Assembly (NCBI RefSeq): GCF_030285625.1 | Contig: NZ_CP127294.1 | Location: forward strand, 1,808,001 to 1,872,000 | Direction of reading: 5' to 3' | DNA length: 64,000 nucleotides | Source of the DNA: Amycolatopsis sp. 2-15 | Lineage (GTDB): Bacteria > Actinomycetota > Actinomycetes > Mycobacteriales > Pseudonocardiaceae | Part shown: in pieces, positions 16,879 to 26,011 of the stretch | Numbering within the stretch: the stretch's first letter is position 1 | Layout of the letters: every line of letters begins with the position of its first letter | Program-made: the position numbers and the translations under genes | The notes under the pieces: generated by a model | Told to the model about the DNA's origin: nothing | Databases searched by the model: none | Seen by the model: the letters and a program-made list of their open reading frames with translations, nothing else

Positions 16879-19800
16879 ATGGGCTCGGCCGGGAAACGTC
16901 TGCTCGCGGTACTCGGCCTCCTGGCCACGTTCGTCGTGCCCGCGCACGCGGACGCCGTCAAGGGATTGCCGCAGAACTACCACCAAGTGGTGTACGGCGA
17001 TTTCCTCTACGCCGGCAACAGTGTGGTCGAGTGCACGCCGAGTGACGCCGACTGCGCGAAAGCCGCCGGTCGTGAGACGAAGAAGTCCGCCGGGGATTTC
17101 GCGCTGCGATGGTCCGATGTGGACTCCGATGCGAGCACATTCGACTCCTCCGCCGCGTCGGTCACGATTCCGCCCGGAGCGAAGGTCGCGTTCGCGCGGC
17201 TGAGCTGGGGCGGCACGAGAACGGCATGCGCGAGTCCCGCCGGCTCGCCGAGGACGCAGGCCGTGCGGTTTTCCGTCGGCGCAGCCCAATCCGACGTCGC
17301 GCCTGGGTCCTACGCCGAGGACGCCAAGTTCTACTCCGCCTACGCCGACGTGACCGGTCAGTTCGCGACAGCCCCGACCGGCGCGCCGCTCACCCTCACC
17401 GCGGCCGACGTCTGGACCACCGCCGGGCGCGGGTGCGGTGGGGGCTGGTCGGTCGCGATCGTCTTCTCCTACCCCACGCGCGATCCCCAGTACGCGCCGG
17501 TCAAGCGCGCGATTTACGTCTACGACGGCCACGTGCCGCAGGCCGCGAACGGTTCCGCCACGACCACCACCGTCACCGGTTTCCGTGCGGCCTCGGCCGA
17601 CGCCCACGTCGGTGTGACGGCCGAAGGCGGCGACTGGGGCACGACGGGTGACCGCTTCCTCATCAACGACAAACCCGTCGCCGAACCCGGCACCGGCGCG
17701 TCGGACAACTTCTTCGTCGCCAGCACCGACAATGCCGCGAAACCCGACGTCGAGAACACCTTCGGCATCGACGCGAAGGCGCTCAGCAGCGACGCCGTGC
17801 CCAGCGGCGCGACCAGCGCGAAGCTCGCGTTCAGCAGCACCGGCGACGATTTCGTCGCGCAGAGCCTGGTGTTCTCCGTGCCCGTGCCGGATCTGCAGCT
17901 CGTGACGCACACCGATCCGCCGCGCGCGCACGCCGGCGACCAGGTCACCGTGACCGTCGGCGTCACCAACCCGAACGACACCGCCGCCACCGGCGTCGAG
18001 GTGACCGACGACCGCTTTCCCGCCTGCGCCAAGAAGATCGGTGAGCTCGCCGCGGGCGCGACCACGGGTTACCAGTGCACGGTGACCGCGCCGGACGACG
18101 ACGTCACGAGCGCCGCGAAGGTCACCGGCACCAGCACGCTCGGTGACGCACTCGACGGCAGCGCGACCACTCGCGTCGACGTCGTGCACCCGGCGATCAC
18201 GCTCGCGCAGCAAGTCGACAAGGCGGCTTATCGCGCCGGCGACGTGGTTACGTTCACGGTCACCGCCACCAACACCGGTGACGTGCCGCTGCACGACGTG
18301 GCCATAACCGACGCGAAGGTCGGCGCGTGCGCGCGCACGATCGGGACGCTCGCGCCGGGCCAGCACACCACCGGAACCTGCACGGCGAAGGCGCCGGTGC
18401 CCGACACCAGCGCTTCCGTCGCCGGCACCGACCCGCTGGGCAAGACGGTGACAGCCAACGCGGACGTCAAGGTTCCCGGCATCGCGCCCGCGCTCGACGT
18501 CACCAAGACGGTGGACCCCGCCGTCGTCCACGCCGGTGACCCGGTGACCTGGACGATCACCGTGCGCAACGCCGGCGACAGCCCGCTGAACCCCGTGGTC
18601 GTCACCGACGCCACCACGCCGGAATGCTCGCGGACGTTCGGCGCGCTCGCCGCCGGCGCGCAGCAGAGCTTCCCATGCGGGGCGAACCCGGCGCTGACCA
18701 CGACGAACACGGTGACGGCGACCGGCACCGACCTGTCGGGGCAGCTCGTCACCGACACCGCGGCGGCCACCGCGAAGGTGATCCACCCGGCGTTGTCGCT
18801 CACGAAGACGGCGGCGCCGGCGCAGGTGCGCGAAGGGGACCGCGTGACCTTCACCGTCACGCTGAAGAACACCGGTGACGCGCCGCTCGACGACGTCGCG
18901 GTGACCGATGACCGCACACCCGGCTGCGTGCGGAAGTTCGGGAGGCTGGCACCGCAGGCCACGCAGACCTACCAGTGCGACTTGCTCGCGCCGGGCGCCG
19001 ACTTCACGGACCCCGTCGTCGCGACCGGCAAGGACGAGCTGGGCAAACAACTCAGCGTGACGGCCGACGCGCCGGTCGATGTCATCCACCCCGCGGTCGC
19101 GGTCACGGAATCCGCCGCGCCCGCGCAGGTGCGTGAGGGGGACCACGTGACCCTCAGTGTCACGGTGAGCAACACCGGTGACGTCCCGCTGGACGATCTC
19201 GCCGTGACCAGCACCAAGGTCCCCTGGTGCGCCAAGCAGCTGGGAATCCTGGCGTCGCAAGGGAAACAGACGTTCACCTGCACCACGGTGGCCGGAAAAG
19301 ATGGCTTCACCAACTCCGTGACAGCCACCGGAACCGACCCGACCGCCCGCACGGTCACCGCCTCGGCCGACGCGAAGTTCACCGTGCAGCACCCGGCCGT
19401 AACGCTCGCCACGACCGTCCAAGGTGGACCCTTCCGCGAGCACGACAGCGTGCCGCTCCAGGTCATCGTCACCAACACCGGCGACACCCCACTCACGAAG
19501 CTGCACGTCACCACCGCAGCTCGCGCCGAGACCTGCGCGCAGGACCACGACACCCTGGCGCCCGGCGCCACCTGGACCTTCACCTGCACCACCACGGCAC
19601 CGGCCGACGACGTCACGGAATCGCGCACCGTCACCGCCACCCCACCGGTGGGACCGGTCGTGACGGCAAGCGCCGAGACCGCCCTCGACGTGATCCACCC
19701 GGCCATCACCGTCACGCAGACGGTGGCGCCGACGGTCACCAGGCCCGGCGAACCCGCGACGTTCACCATCACCGCCACCAACACGGGCGACGCCGAACTG

Positions 19801-22236
19801 CACGACGTCGCCATCGAAGACCAAGCCGCACCCGAATGCGCCAACCGGCTCGGAACCCTGGCCCCACAAGCGAAACAGACCTACACCTGCACTCACTCCG
19901 CCGGCGACGACCTCACCAGCACCGCGAAAGCCACCGGCACTGACCCGTCGAACCGGCCGGTCACCGCGACCGCCGACGCGCACCTCGACGTGATCCACCC
20001 CGCCATCACGATTACCCAGTCGGCCAAGCCGCAGCAAGTGCGTGAAGGGGACCAAGTCACCTTCACGATCACGGTGCGCAACACCGGCGACGTCCCGCTC
20101 ACCAAAGTGTCCATTATGGACGAAAAGGCCCCAGTCTGCGCCCGACCCGACGGCGGCACGACCCTCGCCCCCGGCGCCACCGACCACTACACCTGCACCA
20201 CCCAAGCCGGCCCCGACGGCTACACCAACACCGCGAAGGTCACCGCCGCCGACCCACTCGGCGGCACCGTCACCGCGACAGCCGACGCCGCGTTCACCGT
20301 CGTCCACCCCGGCCTCTCACTCACCCGCACCGTGCACGGCGGTCCCTTCCGTGCCGGCGACGCCGTGACCACGACACTCACCGTGACCAACACCGGTGAC
20401 TCACCCGTCACCGCCGTGCAAGTCACCGACGACCAGACGCCCGCGTGCGCCAAGATCTTCGACACCCTCGCCCCCGGCGCGAAGCAGTCCTACGACTGCA
20501 CCTCACCCGCCCCCGCGGACGACTCCGTGCTCACCGCGCACGCCACCGGGATCCCCGCCACCGGCCCGCCCCTGACCGCGGCCGCCGACGCGAAGATCGA
20601 CGTGATCCACCCGGCGATCACCGTGAAACCCGTTGCCGCACAACACCAAGCCCGGCCCGGCGACGACGTCACGATCACCGTCACCGTCACCAACACCGGC
20701 GACACCCCGCTGACGAACATCACCCTCACCGGCTGCCCCCACACCGAGAACCAACTGGCCACCGGCGCCGCCGCCACCTACACCTGCACCGTCAAAGCCG
20801 CGCCCGACGACTTCACCACCACCGTCAACGCCACCGCCAACGACCCGACGACCCGTCCGGTGACCGCGTCCGGCGCCACGGACGTCGACGTGATCCACCC
20901 CGAGATCGCGATCATGACCGACGCCGAGCCGTATCAGGTCCGCGAAGGCGACACCGTCACGTTCTCCGTGCTGGTGAAGAACGTCGGCGACGTCCCGCTC
21001 ACCAAGGTGTCCGTTGTGGACGATCACACCGCCGCCTGCGCCCACGACGTCGCCACCCTCGCGCCCGACGCCGAAGACACCCACACCTGCACCACCGTCG
21101 CGGGCAAAACCGGCTTCACCAGCACCACCAAGGCCGCCGGCACCGACCCGACCCAACGCACGGTGACGGCGTCATCGCAAGCGTCGTTCGAGGTGCTGCA
21201 GCCGAAACTCACGGTCACGAAAACCAGCGCCGAAGGTCCCTTCGCCCCGGACGACTCCGTGCGCTTCGACCTCGTCCTCACCAACACCGGCGACACCGAA
21301 CTGCACGACGTTCACGTCACGGACCCGCAGGCCCCCGAATGCGCGCGGACCTTCTCGACGCTGCCCGTCAACGGCATCCAGCGCTACCCGTGCACCACTA
21401 CCGCGACCGGCTGGACCACCGACACCACTCAGGCCACCGCCACCCCGACCCGCGGCGCACCCATCACCACGACGGCAAGCAACCCCGTACCCGTGATCCA
21501 CCCCGGACTCACCGTCACAACCGATCACCTCAACCAGCCCATCCGCCCCGGTGACCCCGTCACCTACCTGACCACCGTCCGCAACACCGGAGACGCCGAG
21601 CTGCACGACGTGACCGTTCGCGCCACCGACCCGGCCTGCGCGTTCACCGTGCCCCACCTCGAACCCGGCACCCAAACCCGCCGTGCCTGCACCCGCACGG
21701 CCGAAACGACGGCCGTCACCGACACCACCGCCACCGCCCAAGACCCCGCCGGCCACCAGCTCACGGCGACCACCACCACGACCACCGACGTCCTCGGCTC
21801 GAACGCCGCACCCGCGCAGCCGGTCAAGGTCATCCCCCGCCCGGCCCTGCACGTCACCGAACGAGCCGACCCGATCGCGAGCCCGGGCGACACCGTCACG
21901 TTCCTGGTCACCGCCGCCAACGCCGGCGACACACCCCTCACGGTCGACGGCCACCACCTCGACCCCGGCCGCCGGCGCGAATGGACCCGCACCGCCATCG
22001 CACCCCGCGGCGGCACGCTCACGGACGCCGTCGAAGTCACCGCCCAACGCGAAGGCGCACAGCCGCTCACCGTCCGCGCCGCCGCCACCGTCCGGATCCT
22101 CGACTCCCACGCGCGAACGGCCGCACAAAAGCAGCCGATCCCCGGCTCCGATCCCGACTTCACCTTCTACGTCCTGCTCGGCCTCGCCCTCCTCGGCTCA
22201 GGTGCCCTCCTCCTGCGCATCACCCGCGTGAGTTGA
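16879..22236 (+). CDS. giant membrane-anchored DUF11-repeat surface protein
   Basis: A 1,785-residue exported protein. It has a signal peptide (MGSAGKRLLAVLGLLATFVV, cleavage after PAHADA), then an N-terminal beta domain of about 300 residues (NYHQVVYGDFLYAGNSVVEC, VAFARLSWGG, GGGWSVAIVFSYP, LINDKPVAEPGTGASDNFFV) of the type that precedes DUF11 modules, then 14 Ig-like DUF11/DUF7507 repeats of about 100 residues. Each has the core VTFTVTxxNTGDxPLxxVxV and ends with (V/I)HP. Repeats 1-13 each hold two cysteines; repeat 14 has none. The C-terminus is one membrane helix (FTFYVLLGLALLGSGALLL) and a short basic tail RITRVS, with no LPXTG. Such proteins form stalks at the cell surface; the ligand is unknown. 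ATG 16879 is chosen because it places the signal peptide at the start; a TTG 15 codons upstream is also open. Confidence 0.85.
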   Translation: MGSAGKRLLAVLGLLATFVVPAHADAVKGLPQNYHQVVYGDFLYAGNSVVECTPSDADCAKAAGRETKKSAGDFALRWSDVDSDASTFDSSAASVTIPPGAKVAFARLSWGGTRTACASPAGSPRTQAVRFSVGAAQSDVAPGSYAEDAKFYSAYADVTGQFATAPTGAPLTLTAADVWTTAGRGCGGGWSVAIVFSYPTRDPQYAPVKRAIYVYDGHVPQAANGSATTTTVTGFRAASADAHVGVTAEGGDWGTTGDRFLINDKPVAEPGTGASDNFFVASTDNAAKPDVENTFGIDAKALSSDAVPSGATSAKLAFSSTGDDFVAQSLVFSVPVPDLQLVTHTDPPRAHAGDQVTVTVGVTNPNDTAATGVEVTDDRFPACAKKIGELAAGATTGYQCTVTAPDDDVTSAAKVTGTSTLGDALDGSATTRVDVVHPAITLAQQVDKAAYRAGDVVTFTVTATNTGDVPLHDVAITDAKVGACARTIGTLAPGQHTTGTCTAKAPVPDTSASVAGTDPLGKTVTANADVKVPGIAPALDVTKTVDPAVVHAGDPVTWTITVRNAGDSPLNPVVVTDATTPECSRTFGALAAGAQQSFPCGANPALTTTNTVTATGTDLSGQLVTDTAAATAKVIHPALSLTKTAAPAQVREGDRVTFTVTLKNTGDAPLDDVAVTDDRTPGCVRKFGRLAPQATQTYQCDLLAPGADFTDPVVATGKDELGKQLSVTADAPVDVIHPAVAVTESAAPAQVREGDHVTLSVTVSNTGDVPLDDLAVTSTKVPWCAKQLGILASQGKQTFTCTTVAGKDGFTNSVTATGTDPTARTVTASADAKFTVQHPAVTLATTVQGGPFREHDSVPLQVIVTNTGDTPLTKLHVTTAARAETCAQDHDTLAPGATWTFTCTTTAPADDVTESRTVTATPPVGPVVTASAETALDVIHPAITVTQTVAPTVTRPGEPATFTITATNTGDAELHDVAIEDQAAPECANRLGTLAPQAKQTYTCTHSAGDDLTSTAKATGTDPSNRPVTATADAHLDVIHPAITITQSAKPQQVREGDQVTFTITVRNTGDVPLTKVSIMDEKAPVCARPDGGTTLAPGATDHYTCTTQAGPDGYTNTAKVTAADPLGGTVTATADAAFTVVHPGLSLTRTVHGGPFRAGDAVTTTLTVTNTGDSPVTAVQVTDDQTPACAKIFDTLAPGAKQSYDCTSPAPADDSVLTAHATGIPATGPPLTAAADAKIDVIHPAITVKPVAAQHQARPGDDVTITVTVTNTGDTPLTNITLTGCPHTENQLATGAAATYTCTVKAAPDDFTTTVNATANDPTTRPVTASGATDVDVIHPEIAIMTDAEPYQVREGDTVTFSVLVKNVGDVPLTKVSVVDDHTAACAHDVATLAPDAEDTHTCTTVAGKTGFTSTTKAAGTDPTQRTVTASSQASFEVLQPKLTVTKTSAEGPFAPDDSVRFDLVLTNTGDTELHDVHVTDPQAPECARTFSTLPVNGIQRYPCTTTATGWTTDTTQATATPTRGAPITTTASNPVPVIHPGLTVTTDHLNQPIRPGDPVTYLTTVRNTGDAELHDVTVRATDPACAFTVPHLEPGTQTRRACTRTAETTAVTDTTATAQDPAGHQLTATTTTTTDVLGSNAAPAQPVKVIPRPALHVTERADPIASPGDTVTFLVTAANAGDTPLTVDGHHLDPGRRREWTRTAIAPRGGTLTDAVEVTAQREGAQPLTVRAAATVRILDSHARTAAQKQPIPGSDPDFTFYVLLGLALLGSGALLLRITRVS
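17886..22090 (+). repeat. 14 tandem DUF11 repeats, with a three-repeat higher-order unit
   Basis: Fourteen repeats of 91-113 codons. Repeats 5-13 form three triplets with the same internal order. First members (starting 19093, 20002, 20902) carry QVREGD and an (A/T)GxxGFT/YT segment. Second members (19396, 20311, 21205) carry GPF(R/A) and a longer loop. Third members (19702, 20614, 21505) carry RPG(E/D). Equivalent positions are 891-915 bp apart. Confidence 0.85.
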
Positions 22237-22379
22237 GTCTCCCGGCCTGCGCGGACGCATCACCGCACGCCGAGATCAGCTTGCGCCTGCACCAGGAAAA
22301 CGCCGTCGGCCAAAGATCTTTCCCAGGCTTGATCAAATAAAGCGCTGGGCCTTTCGGGGGTAACGGTCGTAATCGGTTC

Positions 22380-23174
22380 GTGATAGTTTCCTCGCCCGTG
22401 TCCCCCATTGGTGCGCGTGGTCGAGTGGTTTTGGTGTCACTGAGTGTTCTTCTCGGCGGTTTCTCCGCCGCTGGAGGGACAGTGTGGCTCCACGACAGAC
22501 CCAGCGTGGCGACGCTCGGTAGCACCGCCGCAGGTCAGTCCGATCCGCTGTCCGGCGTGCCGCCGGTCGATCCGTACGCGAAGCAGCCGTCGTCGTCCAC
22601 TCCCGGCGGCATCCCGGCCCCGGACACGGGCGGCACGAGTGGCACCCCGACGCCCGACTCGACCGCCCCCACGACATCGACTTCAGCCGGCCCCGACGCG
22701 ACGTCGACCACCGCGTCTGGCACCCCGAGCTCCGGCACCCCCGCGCCGCCCAAGCCGGATCCGAAGACCACCCCGGCGAAGACCACCCCGGCCCGCACCA
22801 CGAACCCGTCGATGGCCGGCCAGGTCGTGGACCTCGTGAACGACGAGCGCGCCAAGGCCGGCTGCGATCCCGTCGCCGAGGAGCCGCACCTCGACCAGGC
22901 CGCGCAGGACCACAGCGACGACATGTCGGCCCGCAACTACTTCTCGCACGACACGCCCGAAGGCAAGCACTTCGACGAGCGCATCCGCGACGCCGGCTAC
23001 AGCAAGCCGGGCGCCGAGAACATCGCGAAGGGCGCGACGAGCGCGAAGCAGGTGATGCAGCTGTGGATGAACTCCAGCGGCCACCGCGCGAACATCCTCA
23101 ACTGCTCGCTGACCAAGCTCGGCGTCGGCGTGACCACCGCCGGCTGGTACTGGACGCAGGACTTCGGGTACTGA
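22380..23174 (+). CDS. secreted/membrane-anchored CAP (SCP-like) domain protein
   Basis: A 264-residue protein with an N-terminal hydrophobic segment (VVLVSLSVLLGGFSAAGGTV), then a 100-residue Pro/Thr/Ser-rich linker (PDSTAPTTSTSAGPDATSTT and similar) and a C-terminal CAP domain from about residue 145: MAGQVVDLVNDERAKAGCDP, HSDDMSARNYFSHDTPEGK, AGAENIAKGATSAKQVM-type segment and SSGHRANILNCSLTKLGVGV. The CAP cavity residues His (HSDDM), Glu (ENIAKG) and His (GHR) are present. Bacterial CAP proteins act in the envelope or outside; the ligand is unknown. GTG 22380 or GTG 22398 could be the start. It follows the DUF11 gene and may share its surface location. Confidence 0.85.
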   Translation: MIVSSPVSPIGARGRVVLVSLSVLLGGFSAAGGTVWLHDRPSVATLGSTAAGQSDPLSGVPPVDPYAKQPSSSTPGGIPAPDTGGTSGTPTPDSTAPTTSTSAGPDATSTTASGTPSSGTPAPPKPDPKTTPAKTTPARTTNPSMAGQVVDLVNDERAKAGCDPVAEEPHLDQAAQDHSDDMSARNYFSHDTPEGKHFDERIRDAGYSKPGAENIAKGATSAKQVMQLWMNSSGHRANILNCSLTKLGVGVTTAGWYWTQDFGY

Positions 23175-23183
23175 GCCGAAAAC

Positions 23184-24188
23184 CTACAGCGAATCCTCGA
23201 TCGGCCGCGTGCTCAAGTCGCCGTAGCGCGCCAGCACCGCGGCCCGCAGGTTCGGATCCGACCGCGGCACCGGCTCGATGAAGACCTCGGTGATGTCGTT
23301 GAACCCCTCGGTCAGCTCCCCCGCGATCCGCACGCAGGCGAACTCGACGTCGGCCGCCCCCAGCGAATCGTCGAAGTCCACGCGGGCGCACACGAGCACC
23401 TGGTCGGTGCCCATGAGCATCGTCTGCAGGTCCACCACCGCCTCGATTTCCGGGGCCGCCACGAGGTGGTCACGCACCCCGCGCACGATCCGCGGATCCG
23501 CCTGCCGGCCCACGAGCAGGCCCCGGTTGGTACGGCCCAGCAGGTACGCGACGCACGCGAGCAGCAGGCCGATGAGGATCGACGCGATGCCGTCCCACAC
23601 CGACGAGCCCGTGAGCTGGTGCAACCCGATGCCGGCGAACGCGAGCAGCAGACCGATCAACGCGGCCGAGTCCTCGAACAGCACGGTCTTCGGCGCGGGG
23701 TCGTCGATCATGCGCAGGTAGGTGAAGAACGAACGCCGCTCCTGCCGGGCCTCCTTGCGCACCTGCCGGATCGCCTGCAGCCACGAAGTGCCTTCGAGGA
23801 GGAAGGCGATCCCCAGCACGGCGTAACCGACGATCGGGCTCGTCTGGTCCGTGCTCTCGCCGAACACGGTGGTGAAGCCCTCGTACAGCGCGAACATCGC
23901 GCCCGAGGCGAAGATCGAGACGGCCGCCAGCAGCGACCAGAAGTAGCGCTCCTTGCCGTAGCCGAACGGGTGGAGCCGGTCGGCCGGGCGCTCCGAACGT
24001 TTCAAGGCCGTGAGGAGCAGGACCTCGGTGATGGTGTCGGCGAAGGAGTGCGCCGCCTCCGACAGCATCGCGCCCGAGCCGGTGATGATCCCGGCGATCA
24101 GCTTCAGGATGGCGATGGCCAGGTTCACGCCGCCGGCCAGCAGCACCGTGAGGGTGCTCTCGCCGCCCGATTCTTCTTGCTCGCTCAC
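23184..24188 (-). CDS. cation diffusion facilitator (CDF) transporter
   Basis: A 334-residue divalent-metal/proton antiporter with six helices. Helix II holds the metal site GAMLSEAAHSFADTITEVLL (H-x-x-x-D) and helix V holds LFEDSAALIGLLLAFAGIGL (D-x-x-x), giving a His-Asp/Asp site as in zinc-selective members. RLHPFGYGKERYFWSLLAAV after helix II is typical of the ZnT9-like branch. The cytoplasmic C-terminal domain, from residue 215, is the ferredoxin-like dimer domain (IVRGVRDHLVAAPEIEAVVD). Substrate is probably Zn or Mn/Fe. It converges on the CAP gene with 9 bp between stops. Confidence 0.92.
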   Translation of the reverse strand: MSEQEESGGESTLTVLLAGGVNLAIAILKLIAGIITGSGAMLSEAAHSFADTITEVLLLTALKRSERPADRLHPFGYGKERYFWSLLAAVSIFASGAMFALYEGFTTVFGESTDQTSPIVGYAVLGIAFLLEGTSWLQAIRQVRKEARQERRSFFTYLRMIDDPAPKTVLFEDSAALIGLLLAFAGIGLHQLTGSSVWDGIASILIGLLLACVAYLLGRTNRGLLVGRQADPRIVRGVRDHLVAAPEIEAVVDLQTMLMGTDQVLVCARVDFDDSLGAADVEFACVRIAGELTEGFNDITEVFIEPVPRSDPNLRAAVLARYGDLSTRPIEDSL

Positions 24189-24216
24189 GCGCAGAAGACT
24201 AGCCGCGCGGACGGGG

Positions 24217-24747
24217 TCAGAGTCGGTTGAGACCCGAAAGAACGCGCTCCATCAGCGCGATCGCCGGGCGGCCGTCCTCTTTGCGTTGCGGCGCGTGGAT
24301 CGTCACGAGGCCGAGCTCGGCCAGGTCGTCGAGCAGGACCCGCGCGACGCCGAGCGGAACGCTCAGCGTCGCGGCCACCTCGGCCACCGACCGCGGGTAC
24401 AGGCACAGCGACCGCACGATCCGGAACTCGCCCTTCACCTGCGGCGAGTTCCACCGCGGGTCGCCGGCGTTGGCCTTCACGAGCGCTTCGACGGCGAGGT
24501 TGCGGCGGGAGTGCGTGCGGCCGCGGGTGAGGACGTACGGCCGGACGAGCGTTCGCGGGCCGGGGACCGGCGACGGATCGGAGACCCAGCCGTCGCCCAC
24601 CACGGGCTCGCCCGCGAACTCCTCGGGCACCTCGTTCGGCCAAACGGGTTCGGGGGTCCGGCCCCGTGCAACGCTTACTCGCCCGGAAGGCGGAAAGGGT
24701 GTGCCCGAGTGGCCGGTGTAACCAGGTCCGCTGTACCCGTTCACCAC
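24217..24747 (-). CDS. DUF742 family protein
   Basis: A 176-residue protein with a Gly/Pro-rich first half and a C-terminal DUF742 winged-helix-like domain: TLVRPYVLTRGRTHSRRNLA, RSLCLYPRSVAEVAATLSVP, LGVARVLLDDLAELGLVTIH. DUF742 proteins usually sit in conservons with a nitrate/sensor kinase, a Roadblock/LC7 protein and a small GTPase. None of these is present here, so this is an orphan copy. GTG 24747 is preceded by AGGGGG; further upstream codons are open but lack such a site. Confidence 0.85.
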   Translation of the reverse strand: MVNGYSGPGYTGHSGTPFPPSGRVSVARGRTPEPVWPNEVPEEFAGEPVVGDGWVSDPSPVPGPRTLVRPYVLTRGRTHSRRNLAVEALVKANAGDPRWNSPQVKGEFRIVRSLCLYPRSVAEVAATLSVPLGVARVLLDDLAELGLVTIHAPQRKEDGRPAIALMERVLSGLNRL

Positions 24748-24930
24748 GTCGCGCCCCCTTATATCGGTAGCCGAATTCGCCTCCCGCAAGCGGCGTCGGT
24801 CGCGAGGAACCGTAGATTACGCCCGTTGTCCTGTCTGTCATCGGCAATGTGACGAAGCCGGACCAGAGGTGCAGAAAATGTGCACGGTAAACGTTTTCGC
24901 GACCATTCCGGTACGCTCGTACCTCTTGTG

Positions 24931-25895
24931 TCAAACGGTTACCGGAATTCGCCGACGGGCCGTGATCGTGAGTACCGAAAGCGTCGCGGCCACGAGGACC
25001 ACCTGTTCGATGAGCGCCACCGGGTTGCCCGCCGTCACTAGACCGACCCAGCAGTACGTGACAATCGCGCCTGCTGCCAGGGAAAACGTGGGCGGACGGT
25101 AGTGCACGGCGTAGGCGACCACGGCCGCTTCGAGCGCCAGCATCAACACAACTGTGCCCCACGAATGGAGCAGCGCGGTCTTGTCCACCAGGTGGAACAG
25201 CGTGCTCGCCCCCAGCCCGACGGCGAACCCGGCCCACGCGTTGCCCCCGGCGACCGGCGGACGGACGGGCAGCCGAAAGGCGAACACGACCAGCACGACG
25301 GCCACCACGGCGGCGCCGAGCAGCTGTCCGGGCGCGGCGAGGAATGCCGGCGTTCCCATCATGCGAGACACCAGGAACGTGCCCGTCGCACCGACGAGCA
25401 GCGCCCCGGTCCACGCCACCGTGCCCGGCCGGCGCAGCCACGGCTCGCGCCCGAAGAACGCCTCCGCGATCGCGATCGGCGCCGCGATGCTCCAGACCAC
25501 GTGCAGCGTCAGCACGAAAACCGTCCACTGGCCACCGATGCCGAGCCCGGCCCGTGCGCGGGGCTCAGCAGGTCGAGGCCGAGGTAGTGCGGGTTGAACA
25601 ACGTTTGCGTGAGCAGGCCTTCTTCGACGACGCCGAAGGCCAGCGCGAGCGTGAGGATCGTCGGCCAGCCACGGCCGTGGCGGCGCGCGAGCTCACGGAC
25701 CAACACCGCGGCCGAGCCGTAGAACGCGACGAACATCGCGAACATGCCGAGCTGTTGCCCGGGCTCGGGCGGCCCCGCGAGGTACTGGTCACCGAGGAGG
25801 AACTCGGCGACGAACGGGAAGACCAAGGCGAGTGCGGCGACCGCGGACTTGCGAAATGGCATGAAGTGATCGTGTCGCTGTGCGAGCATTCGCAC
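24931..25895 (-). pseudogene. frameshifted polytopic membrane protein gene
   Basis: Two abutting frames look like one protein. The first part (25895 to about 25540) reads VAALALVFPFVAEFLLGDQY, GVVEEGLLTQTLFNPHYLG and LDLLSPAHGPG, then runs into a stop in unrelated sequence. The second part, in another frame, reads LGIGGQWTVFVLTLHVVWSI, AAPIAIAEAFFGREPWLRRP and continues through several membrane helices to 24931. The splice PAHGPG/LGIGGQW is seamless after a one-base deletion (or two-base insertion) near 25545 in the GC-rich tract. The intact product would have about 320 residues and 8 helices. Family function unknown; it could be a sequencing error as well as real decay. Confidence 0.7.
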
Positions 25896-25947
25896 ACGGG
25901 CCGTAAATCACGACTGTCCCCATGACAAATGTCGGGGCCGGGAACGA

Positions 25948-25995
25948 CTGAACGCCCCTTTCGCGACCGTTGTTGATCGTGAAAGGGGCGTTCAG
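25948..25995. terminator. long hairpin downstream of the Fe-S oxidoreductase gene
   Basis: Perfect 15-bp arms CTGAACGCCCCTTTC (25948-25962) and complement (25981-25995) flank an 18-base loop, 16 bp after the oxidoreductase stop. There is no T-run on either side, so it may be a terminator, an RNA-stabilising hairpin, or a copy of a dispersed palindromic element. Confidence 0.5.
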
Positions 25996-26011
25996 CGCAG
26001 TTTGATACGGG

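Noticed and set aside
16852..20307. 1151-codon minus-strand frame opposite the DUF11 gene
   Set aside because: Its GGVGRDGD-type low-complexity translation mirrors the repeats of the real gene; no ribosome site or domain.
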